Source: Lachnospiraceae bacterium
Lineage (GTDB): Bacteria > Bacillota > Clostridia > Lachnospirales > Lachnospiraceae
NCBI GenBank assembly: GCA_017396555.1
Contig: JAFQLS010000018.1
Coordinates: 1-33,888 of the forward strand
Direction: 5' to 3'
DNA length: 33,888 bases
Shown here: positions 24,441 to 33,861 of the stretch, piece after piece
How positions within the stretch are numbered: the stretch's first letter is position 1
Layout: every line of letters starts with the position of its first letter
The notes under the pieces: model-generated
What the model was told of the DNA's origin: nothing
Seen by the model: only the letters and a program-made list of their open reading frames with translations
The model's database searches: none
Made by a program: the position numbers and the translations under genes

Positions 24441-27400
24441 TTATAACATTTCTTTAACTTCATCATAAAACAGATATCTGGACTTTTCAGTTCTCTTAAT
24501 ATAATACAGAACCTTATCCGCATAGCTTATTGCTTCATACATACTCTTTCTGAGTTCATGTAAATTAACTTCCGGAAGCAGATATATGCCTACTGATACT
24601 GATAACCTTCTATTCATCGGAACGTTTACATTTTCACCTAAAGCTTTACAAACTTCCGGTTCAAATCCTTCTTTTTCATCAATAGAACAATATATACTTT
24701 GTGCCATTTTATCTATTTCATCTTTATCACTTGAATTTATAATCATTAAAAATTCGTCGCCACCATATCTTACTGCAAAGCCTTTATTATCAGTACATAT
24801 CTTATCTATTATATTAGCAAAGCCGCATAGTACTATATCTCCTATATCATGACCATATGTGTCATTATAATATTTGAAATTATCTAAATCTGCATACATA
24901 ATTGCAAATTCATTCTTTTTATTCGTTTTTGCATTCATACAATAGTACTGATCCATCTGCTCACTTAGTCCTTGTCTGTTTAACAGACCAGTAAGCATAT
25001 CGGTGACAGCAAGCTGTGATAATCTCGCATTAGCCTTTTGTAATTTGAAATTAATCTGTTTGATTTCCTGCTTATCTTCAATTCTTTCAATCGTTGCTAA
25101 AAGCTCTCTAAAGAAAAACATAAATATCGGTAATTCATCTTTATCATATGCAATCTTACTATTAAGTGAATTCCAGCTATCCTTTAAAATAGAATATGTA
25201 ATAAATATGCTGTCCAAATTTTCGTTCTTATATATTGGTGCAAATATCACTGAATTAATCCTGTCACAATACAAAACATTATCAATTAATTCTTTATACT
25301 CATAATAATTGATTTCTGTTCGCGATGTAATTACTTCTGTTCTATTATTTTTGAAAAAGTCAACTACATAATTTAATTTTTCTTTATCTATAGCTCCGTC
25401 AGTATGTTTAATAACCGGTATACCTTTTTCAAACCTTATGAATAAAACATAATCCATATTAAAATAATTTTTAAATGTACCAATTGATGTCTCAATAAGC
25501 TTTTCTAATGTATCATCAAAGTTATCTGCTGTTTTCTGCCATACAGAAAGAAATTCCATATTATGTTTTTGTCTTTTATATGAATATTGCACAGCTAGTG
25601 ATTTAACATTACTTTCCACCTGTAACAACGTTATTCCTTCAAGTGACAAATTCCATACCGAAGGCTTATTTTCTGTTTTGCCGATAAATCTATATAACAT
25701 TTCTAATTTTGAAACATAACCTTTTTCCTCGCAAAACTTAATACATTCATTAATAATATTTTCAGCCTTTTCATTTTCACCCATATGCCTGTAAAGAATT
25801 GCTTTATCCATACAGAACTGGGTAGCCGAAAAGAATAAAAAGCCTGTAGATACTTCCATATATTTCTGTGCATTTTTAAACTCATCTAATGATTGCTCAT
25901 ACTTACCATCTTCCATCAGCATAAGCGCATTATTATAGTGACACAAAAATAAATCATCATCCCATAAATAAAATGCACTATCTCTCTTTGCATTAACATC
26001 TGTAGTATATAAATGATCAAGATACTGTAATGACGATTGAAGCGTCAACTTACAACTATACATCACACCCATTCTATAATAACATAATGCCAGCAAACCA
26101 AACAGTTTAGAAATATTACAAATTCTCAAGCTGTCTATTTTAAGAATTTTAACAATAGACAGACATACCTCTAAACACTCAGACGCTAACTTATATTCAC
26201 TTGCAAGCATTGCATTAATAGCTATATTATACAAAGTTTCACCCACATACTCAGGTTCATTTAACTTATCAAAAATAATAAGAGCCTTGTTATAATACTC
26301 ATTTGCCTTATCAAATTTCTCCGCTGCACAATTATTATATCCTTGGCCGTTATAGATATTTGCTATTTCAAACTCATTGTTTTTAATCAATTCAACTTTT
26401 GTTAATAAAATATAATAATAATTACAAACATCCAGTAACCCATTTGTAGATGCAAGCATTATATTTTTCTTGTATCCCTCTATCAAAAGTCTTTCATTAC
26501 CCATACTTTTAGCAAGATTGATACCTTTGTAAAAATACTCTAAGTTTTCTTCAAGCTTATCAATATCATTAAATTTATCTGCCGTATTATCAAAAGCAAA
26601 CACATATATATGCGCTAACTGATTATAATAACCATATTTTTTTGCATTTTCCAAAAGAATACTTGGAACCTCAGAGTGTCTGTCAAGAAACAATGTTTCT
26701 TTCCAGCCCGAGTATACTGCTACAAAATGAGCAAGTTCTGCTCTGAACATATCAAATTCATTTCCCTGCTCATTTGCTATATCATAACATTCCATAGCCA
26801 TTTTTTTAGCTTCTTCATTAAGTCCTGATAACATATATATCTTCGACCAGATATACCTATTCCTAAATTCCATTTCTTTATCATCAGGTGTTATTATACT
26901 CTTCATCGCTTCTGCATATATCATTGCATCAGAATTATTATCAAGCATAAGAGCAATTTCTGTGTATAATTCCATAAAAGAAAATGCATACTCCTGCGAT
27001 ATATCAAGCTTCTCTACCTCTATTTTTTTATAAATAATATTAAGGTAATATTCTGCCTGGCGAATTGCAAGTAAATGATACATATTGTATAACTTTTCCA
27101 AATATTCAGGCATTTTCTCCAACGAGAACACAAAGTTTCCTCTAAAATCAGAAATCATCTGTTCCTCATTAAAATTCCACTCAACAATACAATCCTCACG
27201 AGAAAGATAATCAATATACTCTTCCCATAATTCTTCTATATGCTCTGGCATACGGCTCATTTCATTGTAGGTTGACATAACAGAAATATTATTGTATTTT
27301 TTATTTCCAAGCATACCTCTTAGAATCCTTATAGTTGATTCACTTGCATTGTTAATTCTGTTAAATACAAAGACTATTTTTTCATCCAAAGAAATATATT

Positions 27401-27821
27401 CAAGCATATTATCAATGGATCTCTCCATCATACGACCTTCATATTTAATTTCACTTATAAGCACTTCATCCGCACGCTTACAAATTCCTGTCTCAAAAAA
27501 GGACTTAATAACAGATCTATGCAAATGATAAACTCCACATTTTTCAAGGAATTCATCCACAGATATATCATATTTTTCATAATATATGTCTTTAATGCAC
27601 GACAAAAATGGCTCATAGGCATTCGCCATAACAGAACCATCAAATTCATGATATACATATCTTATTCCATTATTATTAACAAAGCTTTTTTCCGCTATAT
27701 CCTGCTTTAAATCCAATGAATTATAATGCCGTATAAGCATTACCTCTGCCTTACCAATCAAAAGATTCTGCGTAACTGAATTAATTAAATTCGAAATATA
27801 TTCAGCATATTTATCTTTCAT
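24441..27821 (-). CDS. Diguanylate cyclase with degenerate NTPase-like N-terminus, TPRs and GAF-like domain
   Basis: 1126 residues, no signal peptide or membrane helix. The N-terminal ~230 residues resemble the AAA/STAND ATPase module that precedes TPRs in signalling proteins, but no Walker A motif is present where one would be expected (around LIGKAEVMLIRH); a hydrophobic strand IVFVFNRIN sits at the Walker B position. About 240-760 is a helical TPR array. About 770-915 resembles a GAF domain, then a short coiled coil (ANARLSQLA) leads to GGDEF (937-1110). Catalytic residues are intact: D978 in ADLDNFK and RYGGDEF (1018-1024). The RxxD inhibitory site that normally precedes GGDEF is absent, so product feedback is not expected. 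It should make cyclic-di-GMP in response to a ligand or partner. Single gene with own promoter and terminator. Confidence 0.92.
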   Translation of the reverse strand: MKDKYAEYISNLINSVTQNLLIGKAEVMLIRHYNSLDLKQDIAEKSFVNNNGIRYVYHEFDGSVMANAYEPFLSCIKDIYYEKYDISVDEFLEKCGVYHLHRSVIKSFFETGICKRADEVLISEIKYEGRMMERSIDNMLEYISLDEKIVFVFNRINNASESTIRILRGMLGNKKYNNISVMSTYNEMSRMPEHIEELWEEYIDYLSREDCIVEWNFNEEQMISDFRGNFVFSLEKMPEYLEKLYNMYHLLAIRQAEYYLNIIYKKIEVEKLDISQEYAFSFMELYTEIALMLDNNSDAMIYAEAMKSIITPDDKEMEFRNRYIWSKIYMLSGLNEEAKKMAMECYDIANEQGNEFDMFRAELAHFVAVYSGWKETLFLDRHSEVPSILLENAKKYGYYNQLAHIYVFAFDNTADKFNDIDKLEENLEYFYKGINLAKSMGNERLLIEGYKKNIMLASTNGLLDVCNYYYILLTKVELIKNNEFEIANIYNGQGYNNCAAEKFDKANEYYNKALIIFDKLNEPEYVGETLYNIAINAMLASEYKLASECLEVCLSIVKILKIDSLRICNISKLFGLLALCYYRMGVMYSCKLTLQSSLQYLDHLYTTDVNAKRDSAFYLWDDDLFLCHYNNALMLMEDGKYEQSLDEFKNAQKYMEVSTGFLFFSATQFCMDKAILYRHMGENEKAENIINECIKFCEEKGYVSKLEMLYRFIGKTENKPSVWNLSLEGITLLQVESNVKSLAVQYSYKRQKHNMEFLSVWQKTADNFDDTLEKLIETSIGTFKNYFNMDYVLFIRFEKGIPVIKHTDGAIDKEKLNYVVDFFKNNRTEVITSRTEINYYEYKELIDNVLYCDRINSVIFAPIYKNENLDSIFITYSILKDSWNSLNSKIAYDKDELPIFMFFFRELLATIERIEDKQEIKQINFKLQKANARLSQLAVTDMLTGLLNRQGLSEQMDQYYCMNAKTNKKNEFAIMYADLDNFKYYNDTYGHDIGDIVLCGFANIIDKICTDNKGFAVRYGGDEFLMIINSSDKDEIDKMAQSIYCSIDEKEGFEPEVCKALGENVNVPMNRRLSVSVGIYLLPEVNLHELRKSMYEAISYADKVLYYIKRTEKSRYLFYDEVKEML

Positions 27822-27851
27822 TGTAAACTCCTTATTGAGATAATTTTAAAC

Positions 27852-27874
27852 ATCGTAAATATACTACGATTATA
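27852..27874 (-). promoter_or_regulatory. Promoter and operator-like inverted repeat of the GGDEF gene
   Basis: On minus, extended -10 TGATATAAT (TATAAT at 27874-27869) with no good -35. Immediately downstream and overlapping it, ATCGTA and TACGAT (27852-27857 and 27865-27870) are perfect 6-base inverted arms seven bases apart, placed to control initiation. Confidence 0.5.
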
Positions 27875-27900
27875 TCATATATGTTCATTCTTTAAAAGGA

Positions 27901-29580
27901 CTATTTACCTAATCTTTTATCTATTAAACTTGAAAGTTTTCTCATTTCGTCCTTTTCAACTTTGCACACTTCCCTATCATAAGTATACAAGCCATTTATT
28001 TCCTCTTCCACATCACTAAGCTGAGTATAAATACATCCACACAAACCATTTTTTATCACTGGAATAACCATTGCTTTATACATATCAATTATGCGCACTG
28101 TCAATTCTCTGCTATCCTTGCAATTACCATATCCATAACTCTTATTTTCTTTAAATAAATGTCCTTCTACCTTATAGGTAAAGCCTCCACACTCAGATAA
28201 TAACATTGGGCGGTATTTAGGTTTTAATTTCTTATTTCTAAAATAGACATGTTCACTATCAAAATCACTCTTTCTTGTGGCAAACCATCCCGAAGCTGTA
28301 TCATACAATCTCGTTGGGTCTGTTTCTTTTGCCAGCTCATACATTCTGTCTCCATCAAACTGCCCCCAGCCCTCATTAAAAATAGTATATGCCACAACAG
28401 ACGGATGATTGTGCAGGTGATTTATTGTCTTCTTCATATATTTTTCAAAAAATACTTTTCGTTTCTTCTCTTTTGCAGATTTCTTCATATCATTTCTTTT
28501 TTTGAAACCAACAGTCGGAAGAGCTGTGTCCGTCAAAAAAGAATATTTGCCACTATTAACCATATCCTGAATCACAAGCATTCCATATTTATCACAAAAA
28601 TAATAAAATTGCTCAGGTTCAATTTTAATATGCTTTCTCAATGTATTTAAACCAAGCTCTTTCATGTATAAAACATCATTTTCATATGCTTTACTGCTCT
28701 CCGGTAAAAATATACCATCCATAAAATATCCCTGATCAAGAACTCCATGCATAAATATCGGTTCATCATTAAGACAAACACGTGGTACCAGATTAATTTC
28801 TTTAATTTCTATTTTTCTAAGTCCAAAATATGTCTCAACCTTGTCTTCACCTGACAAAATCGTCATATCATATAAGTAAGGATTTTTCACAGACCATAAT
28901 ATCGGAATGATTTCATTCCCATCATCATCCTTAACATTCTTAAATTCGATTCTTCCTTCTTTCGCACTAAAGCTTTTTGATAATTTTCTGCCATTTTCTA
29001 AATTAATAACCGCACTAAATCCATCAACATCTCCAACTATTTCTATATCAATTCCCGTCATATCAGGTGTGATTATAATATTATTGATATATCTTTCAGG
29101 TAGATTTTCAAGCCAAACCGTCTGCCATATACCACTAACCGGAGTATACCACATACCGGATGGATTCTTAGACTGCTTGCCATATGGATATTCTATTGAT
29201 AAATCATCTACCACCTTAACCAGAAGTATATTTTCTTTGTCTTTTTTCACAACGTCTGTTATATCAAATGAAAATGGTAAATATCCACCTTCATTATCTC
29301 CGAGGTATTCATTATTGAGCCACACCTCACATATTTGATCAACCGCTCCAAAATGCAATAAAATCTTAGGCAAAACAAAGTTATCCGGCACATAAAACTC
29401 ATACCTATATTCTAATCTGTCGTGTATTTCTCCTTCGTATTCCGATAATTCTGACTGTGGTGGAAAAGGTACTATTATCCTGTTGTCATTGAGTTTCCAC
29501 TCACCATTAAGAATTTTAAATATCTCCCTTTTTAATTGTGGTCTCGGATAATCCGACCATGGTATATTTTCTGAATTCAT
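27901..29580 (-). CDS. Glycoside hydrolase family 2 protein (beta-galactosidase/glucuronidase-like)
   Basis: 559 residues, no signal peptide, so cytoplasmic. Order: N-terminal sugar-binding jelly roll (about 15-160, with WYTPVSGIWQTVWLE), immunoglobulin-like domain (about 165-255), and TIM barrel (about 265 to the end). Acid/base E403 lies in FNEGWGQF and nucleophile E463 in SECGGF. It lacks the extra C-terminal domains of LacZ (about 1000 residues), as in short family members. The sugar released (galactose, glucuronate, mannose) cannot be read from sequence. AAAGGAAG precedes the start, 16 bases after the subtilisin gene. No clear terminator follows, so read-through into the GGDEF gene is possible. 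Confidence 0.92.
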   Translation of the reverse strand: MNSENIPWSDYPRPQLKREIFKILNGEWKLNDNRIIVPFPPQSELSEYEGEIHDRLEYRYEFYVPDNFVLPKILLHFGAVDQICEVWLNNEYLGDNEGGYLPFSFDITDVVKKDKENILLVKVVDDLSIEYPYGKQSKNPSGMWYTPVSGIWQTVWLENLPERYINNIIITPDMTGIDIEIVGDVDGFSAVINLENGRKLSKSFSAKEGRIEFKNVKDDDGNEIIPILWSVKNPYLYDMTILSGEDKVETYFGLRKIEIKEINLVPRVCLNDEPIFMHGVLDQGYFMDGIFLPESSKAYENDVLYMKELGLNTLRKHIKIEPEQFYYFCDKYGMLVIQDMVNSGKYSFLTDTALPTVGFKKRNDMKKSAKEKKRKVFFEKYMKKTINHLHNHPSVVAYTIFNEGWGQFDGDRMYELAKETDPTRLYDTASGWFATRKSDFDSEHVYFRNKKLKPKYRPMLLSECGGFTYKVEGHLFKENKSYGYGNCKDSRELTVRIIDMYKAMVIPVIKNGLCGCIYTQLSDVEEEINGLYTYDREVCKVEKDEMRKLSSLIDKRLGK

Positions 29581-29596
29581 TTATATCTTCCTTTCG

Positions 29597-31339
29597 TCAA
29601 TCCGGTATGCTGTCTCTTAAACACAACGCACCATACCCTTGTCTTTTTGAAGGCACATTTTCATTTCCGATTGGTACTGCTCCCTTTATCAAGTACGCTC
29701 TTACCTTTTCTCCATACAAATACGGATCATTATCTCTAACAATCCCCCATTCCATCATTAATGCTGCCGCCCCTGCAACAAATGGAGTTGCCATTGAAGT
29801 TCCCGTTCTATATGTTGTTCCTCCTCCCGGCGATGCAGACAAAATATCTACTCCCGGAGCAACTATATCCGGTTTCACATTATTATAAACCCTTGTGTAA
29901 CCCCTTCCTGAAAAATCTGCAACTGATAAATTATTTCCATCATACGCTCCAACAGTTATAACATTGTTCGCTGTAGATGGTATTGTCAGCGATATATCCG
30001 GATCAGGTCTTAAAAACTTAGTCCGTGCTGACAAAACACTATTTACAGGCATCCACATATCATATCTTCCTATGATAATATTAACTCCTGTAAGGCTAAT
30101 TGTCCATATACCCGGAGTAACAAATGAATCCTTAGGAATAAATTCTATAAAAACCTCCTGAAACTGACTATACGGACTCGGCTCACCATAATAAATAAAC
30201 AATATACTGTCTTCCATATCATATCTTCCAGAGCCAATAATATTGTCAATTCTTATGGTTTTGTTCATATCCGGCAAGCTTATATCAATCAATATATCAT
30301 CCGAATAACTTTTCCATAGTTGAATTGAAAAAGCACCCTGATATTCACCAACCCCAAATTCAACGTCAACTCTTTCTCCTGTCTGAACATTTCCACCCGC
30401 ATGCCCTGCATATGCACCTTCGTTTCCTGAGCCAACAGCCATAACAACCTTTCCATTATTGACTATATTATCTATAAATGTTTCGATTAATGTAGTTCCA
30501 TCATGAGAACCATATGTATTACCAAAGCTAACATTTATAGACATTGGAACATTTAATTTCAGTGCCTCCTCAATTGCATAATTTATAGCCTGCATAAGCT
30601 CGCTGGTTCTTGGGAACCCCTCTCTTCGCCCTTTACCTAATTTGATAACAAGCAATTTACTTCTGGTGGCAATTCCTATATTATTATTTTTATTCTGTGC
30701 AAAATTTCCAGCCATAATACCAGCCACATGAGTACCATGACCACTCAAATCTCTGGATGGCACAATTTCGTACATAGCACTCATACTGCCCTGATTAAGT
30801 GCTTTGTTAATATCTTCTTCTGTATATTCCGAACCTATTTTATAACCATCAGGCGGATTATCACTTTCTATAGTCTGATCCCATAATTTATATATTCTGG
30901 TTGTACCATCTTCATTTCTAAATGCAGGATGACTATAATCAATTCCGCTATCTATAACACAACAAATTACTCCTTCACCAAACAAACCACCCCCACCCAT
31001 CAGGTCCGTTTGAACATCGTTTATACATGAAACTCTAATTCCATTATTCACCTCATAAAATACTCTTTTAGGAATTTCTATATATATTATTTCTTCATAC
31101 TCAGATAACATTTCTATCATACTCTCTTCTACTTCGAGTATTGCGTAACCACCAATGAGATAAACAATATCTATTCCCATCTCTCGAAGAAAATCCAAAT
31201 CTCCATTATATCTGACAATCAGTTCCCATCTGTTTGTTTCTTTATCAAAAGCCTCGTTTACCTCTGTAAATTTATCTCTGGTATCATTTGTCATATCTAT
31301 TGCAAGATTAAGAACAGGTTCAAGTTTTTGATTTTCCAT
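29597..31339 (-). CDS. Subtilisin-like serine protease (S8), Csp-like
   Basis: 580 residues. Catalytic D130 (CVIDSGID), H201 (SGHGTHVAG) and S515 (GTSMATPFVAGAAA) are intact, with oxyanion N306 (GSGNEG). About 100 N-terminal residues look like a prodomain. A long beta-rich insertion (about 315-450) between the oxyanion asparagine and the serine matches the jelly-roll insert of clostridial Csp germination proteases. There is no signal peptide, as in Csp proteins. No sporulation or germination gene is nearby; many Lachnospiraceae carry several such proteases of unknown role. The Shine-Dalgarno site is weak (GGGTG), suggesting low or coupled translation, 32 bases after the AraC gene. Confidence 0.93.
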   Translation of the reverse strand: MENQKLEPVLNLAIDMTNDTRDKFTEVNEAFDKETNRWELIVRYNGDLDFLREMGIDIVYLIGGYAILEVEESMIEMLSEYEEIIYIEIPKRVFYEVNNGIRVSCINDVQTDLMGGGGLFGEGVICCVIDSGIDYSHPAFRNEDGTTRIYKLWDQTIESDNPPDGYKIGSEYTEEDINKALNQGSMSAMYEIVPSRDLSGHGTHVAGIMAGNFAQNKNNNIGIATRSKLLVIKLGKGRREGFPRTSELMQAINYAIEEALKLNVPMSINVSFGNTYGSHDGTTLIETFIDNIVNNGKVVMAVGSGNEGAYAGHAGGNVQTGERVDVEFGVGEYQGAFSIQLWKSYSDDILIDISLPDMNKTIRIDNIIGSGRYDMEDSILFIYYGEPSPYSQFQEVFIEFIPKDSFVTPGIWTISLTGVNIIIGRYDMWMPVNSVLSARTKFLRPDPDISLTIPSTANNVITVGAYDGNNLSVADFSGRGYTRVYNNVKPDIVAPGVDILSASPGGGTTYRTGTSMATPFVAGAAALMMEWGIVRDNDPYLYGEKVRAYLIKGAVPIGNENVPSKRQGYGALCLRDSIPD

Positions 31340-31371
31340 TTATACACACCCATAAATGCTATTAACCTATT

Positions 31372-32265
31372 TTATGACTCCTTATTATTTTTATGTGTAT
31401 TTCTGTACTCCTTTGGAGTTATTCCAAGCTTGTTTTTAAACACTTTATTGAAATAAGATATGTTATTATATCCACATTCCATAGCAATAGTTAGTATTGA
31501 TGAATCTTCATTTATCAGCTTATCTGTAGCCTTTGTAAGTCTATAGTCATTTATATATTCATTCGGAGTCTTCCCTGTGATTTTTTTAAATATATGGGAC
31601 ATATGATACACACTAATATTCGCACATTCAGCAAGATCTTCTAAATTTATTTTTTCTCCATAATAATCTTCTATATAATTTATAATACTTCTTATCTGTG
31701 CGGAGGTTCGCTTATTGGATGTACTATTTTCTATTTTGCTATACAAACCATTTTCATAAAAATAATGAATAAATTCCAATAAAAGAATCTTAATTTTAAG
31801 CTCATAAGCAATCTCTTTATGCAAATGCTGTTCTATAATATTTTCAATTATTCTTCCAAGGTATTCACTGTATTTTTCATTATGCTTTATAATTACCCTC
31901 AAGAAAATCTCATTATTAAATATAGGCATAATGTATTTCGTCGAACATGCATCTATAAAATTACTGTTTAACAGCTTCTGATTAATAATAAGTGTAGCCG
32001 CTACAAATTCTTCTTCATCTATTTGTTCAAATGAATGTAATGAACCTGGAGGAACTATTAATACATCCCTCTTTTCTACAACATAATCATTAAAATCAAC
32101 AGAGTATCTTGCCTTTCCTGAAGAAACATATACTATCTCTATTTCTTCATGCCAATGCATAGGAAAGCTTTTATAAAAATCAGGAATGCTTGTCTTATAA
32201 ATTTCATACGGCATATAATATGTTCCATGCATGTTTTCTTCTTTATTTGCACCTGTAGTTATCAT
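31372..32265 (-). CDS. AraC-family regulator with N-terminal cupin domain
   Basis: 297 residues from the ATG at 32265 behind AAAAGG; a GTG at 32271 is in frame. The N-terminal ~150 residues form the sugar-sensing cupin (PMHWHEEIEIVYVSSGKARY). The last ~100 residues carry two helix-turn-helix motifs: DLAECANISVYHMSHIFKK and the AraC signature through ECGYNNISYFNKVFKNKLG and TPKEYR. Such proteins bind a sugar and activate nearby operons; the GH2 gene in the same transcript fits. It may also act on the divergent MATE gene. Confidence 0.93.
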   Translation of the reverse strand: MITTGANKEENMHGTYYMPYEIYKTSIPDFYKSFPMHWHEEIEIVYVSSGKARYSVDFNDYVVEKRDVLIVPPGSLHSFEQIDEEEFVAATLIINQKLLNSNFIDACSTKYIMPIFNNEIFLRVIIKHNEKYSEYLGRIIENIIEQHLHKEIAYELKIKILLLEFIHYFYENGLYSKIENSTSNKRTSAQIRSIINYIEDYYGEKINLEDLAECANISVYHMSHIFKKITGKTPNEYINDYRLTKATDKLINEDSSILTIAMECGYNNISYFNKVFKNKLGITPKEYRNTHKNNKES

Positions 32266-32293
32266 AAACACACCTTTTTTCTCTTTTTTATAA

Positions 32294-32322
32294 ATTTTAG
32301 CAAGATAGTGTTATTTTTTCAA
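32294..32322 (-). promoter_or_regulatory. Promoter of the AraC-protease-GH2 unit
   Basis: On minus, TTGAAA (32322-32317), 17 bases, TAAAAT (32299-32294) with a TGC extension. It lies in the 137-base divergent region shared with the MATE gene, for which I see only a weak TATAAG at 32364-32369 without a good -35. Confidence 0.65.
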
Positions 32323-32402
32323 TTAAAAATAGTAGAATTTCCATTAATTTCTTATTAATATTGTATAAGATATTTAATATTTGTGATAGGAGGTCAACAA
32401 TA

Positions 32403-33743
32403 ATGGAAGTTAAAAAGATGTCTATATTTAAACTAGGCTGGCCAATATTTATACAAAGTTTGCTTGCTTTGTGTCTTGGTTATGCAGACACTTTAATGAT
32501 TACTCATTATTCAGATACTGCACTTGGTGGTGTTGGTAATGCCAATCAGATATTAGGTTTTCTTACATTGGCATTTACGATTATTTCAAGTGCTACAGGA
32601 GTAATAGTTGCGCAGTATCTTGGTGCAAAATTAAAGGATAAACTTAGTGAGATATACTCATTATCAGTATTTTTTAATCTGGCGTTAAGTTTATTAGTAA
32701 GTGCTATTGTATATATTGGCTGCGATATAATTCTTTCATTAATGCGTGTTCCTGACGGAATGGTTGTTGATGCAAGAAACTATATGCAAATAGTCGGAGG
32801 ATTCATGTTCCTTCAGGCATTAATTGATATCTTTTCTCAGATATTTAGAAATAATGGAAAAACCAAGATAGGTATGTTCATTTCTCTTGGAATGAATATT
32901 GTAAATATTACCGGTAACTATATATTCCTATATGGTCCACTTAAACATCTCGAATTAGGTGTAAGAGGTGTTGCCCTATCGACCACAATAAGTAGAACTG
33001 TAGCTGTAGTGTTTGCAATAATTTATTTTAAATATAAGATAGACGGACATATATCTATTAAATATCTTAAGCCATTCCCTATGGATACACTTAAGAAATT
33101 ACTTAAGCTCGGACTACCAACTGCCGGTGAAAATATTTCATATAATGTTGCTCAGATATTGATACTTGCATTTGTAAATTCCTTTAATTCAACAGTATTT
33201 ACTAATACAAAGTATGCCTGTTCAATACTTAGTAATTTTGCATTCTTGTATTCTGTAGCAGCTGCCTCAGCTACTGCTATTATAATAGGACATGCCGTTG
33301 GTGCAAATGAATATGATTACGCATACAAAAAAGTATTAAAGACTCTTAAGAGTGGTATGATAATATCTGTATCTATTGCGATATTTAACTATATTATCAG
33401 TCCTATAACTCTTGATTTATTTAAGCTAGATTCGGCTTCATTAGAGCTGGGACGACAGATAATGTTCATTTGTATATTCCTTGAGATAGGTAGAACTATT
33501 AATCTTATCGTAATATATAGTATGAGAGCTGCCGGAGATGTAAAGTTTCCAACCTATCTTGGAATGGCTTCAATGTGGGGAATATCCGTATTAGTTGGAT
33601 ATATTCTTGCAATAACATTTGATATGGGACTTATCGGAATATGGATTGCTATGGCAGCAGATGAAATTGTAAGAGGTATAGTGGTATTTATAAGATGGCA
33701 TAAAGGTAACTGGAGAAATAAATCTGTAGTTGCTAAAGTATAA
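32403..33743 (+). CDS. MATE-family multidrug/sodium antiporter
   Basis: 446 residues from the ATG at 32403, set by AGGAGGT eight bases ahead; a frame open to 32361 adds an unconvincing N-terminus. Twelve membrane helices in two homologous halves, opening with FKLGWPIFIQSLLALCLGYADTLM and containing the typical GVGNANQI and FRNNGKTKIGM segments. These pumps export cationic drugs or metabolites by exchange with sodium or protons; substrate unknown. It is the only plus-strand gene and is divergent from the AraC regulator. Confidence 0.94.
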   Translation: MEVKKMSIFKLGWPIFIQSLLALCLGYADTLMITHYSDTALGGVGNANQILGFLTLAFTIISSATGVIVAQYLGAKLKDKLSEIYSLSVFFNLALSLLVSAIVYIGCDIILSLMRVPDGMVVDARNYMQIVGGFMFLQALIDIFSQIFRNNGKTKIGMFISLGMNIVNITGNYIFLYGPLKHLELGVRGVALSTTISRTVAVVFAIIYFKYKIDGHISIKYLKPFPMDTLKKLLKLGLPTAGENISYNVAQILILAFVNSFNSTVFTNTKYACSILSNFAFLYSVAAASATAIIIGHAVGANEYDYAYKKVLKTLKSGMIISVSIAIFNYIISPITLDLFKLDSASLELGRQIMFICIFLEIGRTINLIVIYSMRAAGDVKFPTYLGMASMWGISVLVGYILAITFDMGLIGIWIAMAADEIVRGIVVFIRWHKGNWRNKSVVAKV

Positions 33744-33798
33744 AGTTAAAGGAGTAATCGGTAAATAACGATTTTTAACTTCTAAATAAAAAAAATAG

Positions 33799-33861
33799 AA
33801 CATCCTAGGAAAATCAACGTCTTCAAGCAAGGATAGGTGATTTATCTTAGGATGTTTTTGT
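33799..33861 (+). terminator. Long hairpin terminator after the MATE gene
   Basis: AACATCCTAGGAAAATCA (33799-33816) pairs with 33838-33856 over about 18 base pairs with one bulge or mismatch; the loop is 21 bases. Five Ts and further T-rich sequence follow. As runs before the left arm would also serve a minus-strand transcript entering from the right. Confidence 0.85.

Noticed and set aside
32341-32369. Strong promoter for the MATE gene
   Set aside because: TATAAG is present but the base at the -35 distance (CCATTA) does not resemble a consensus; kept only as a remark.
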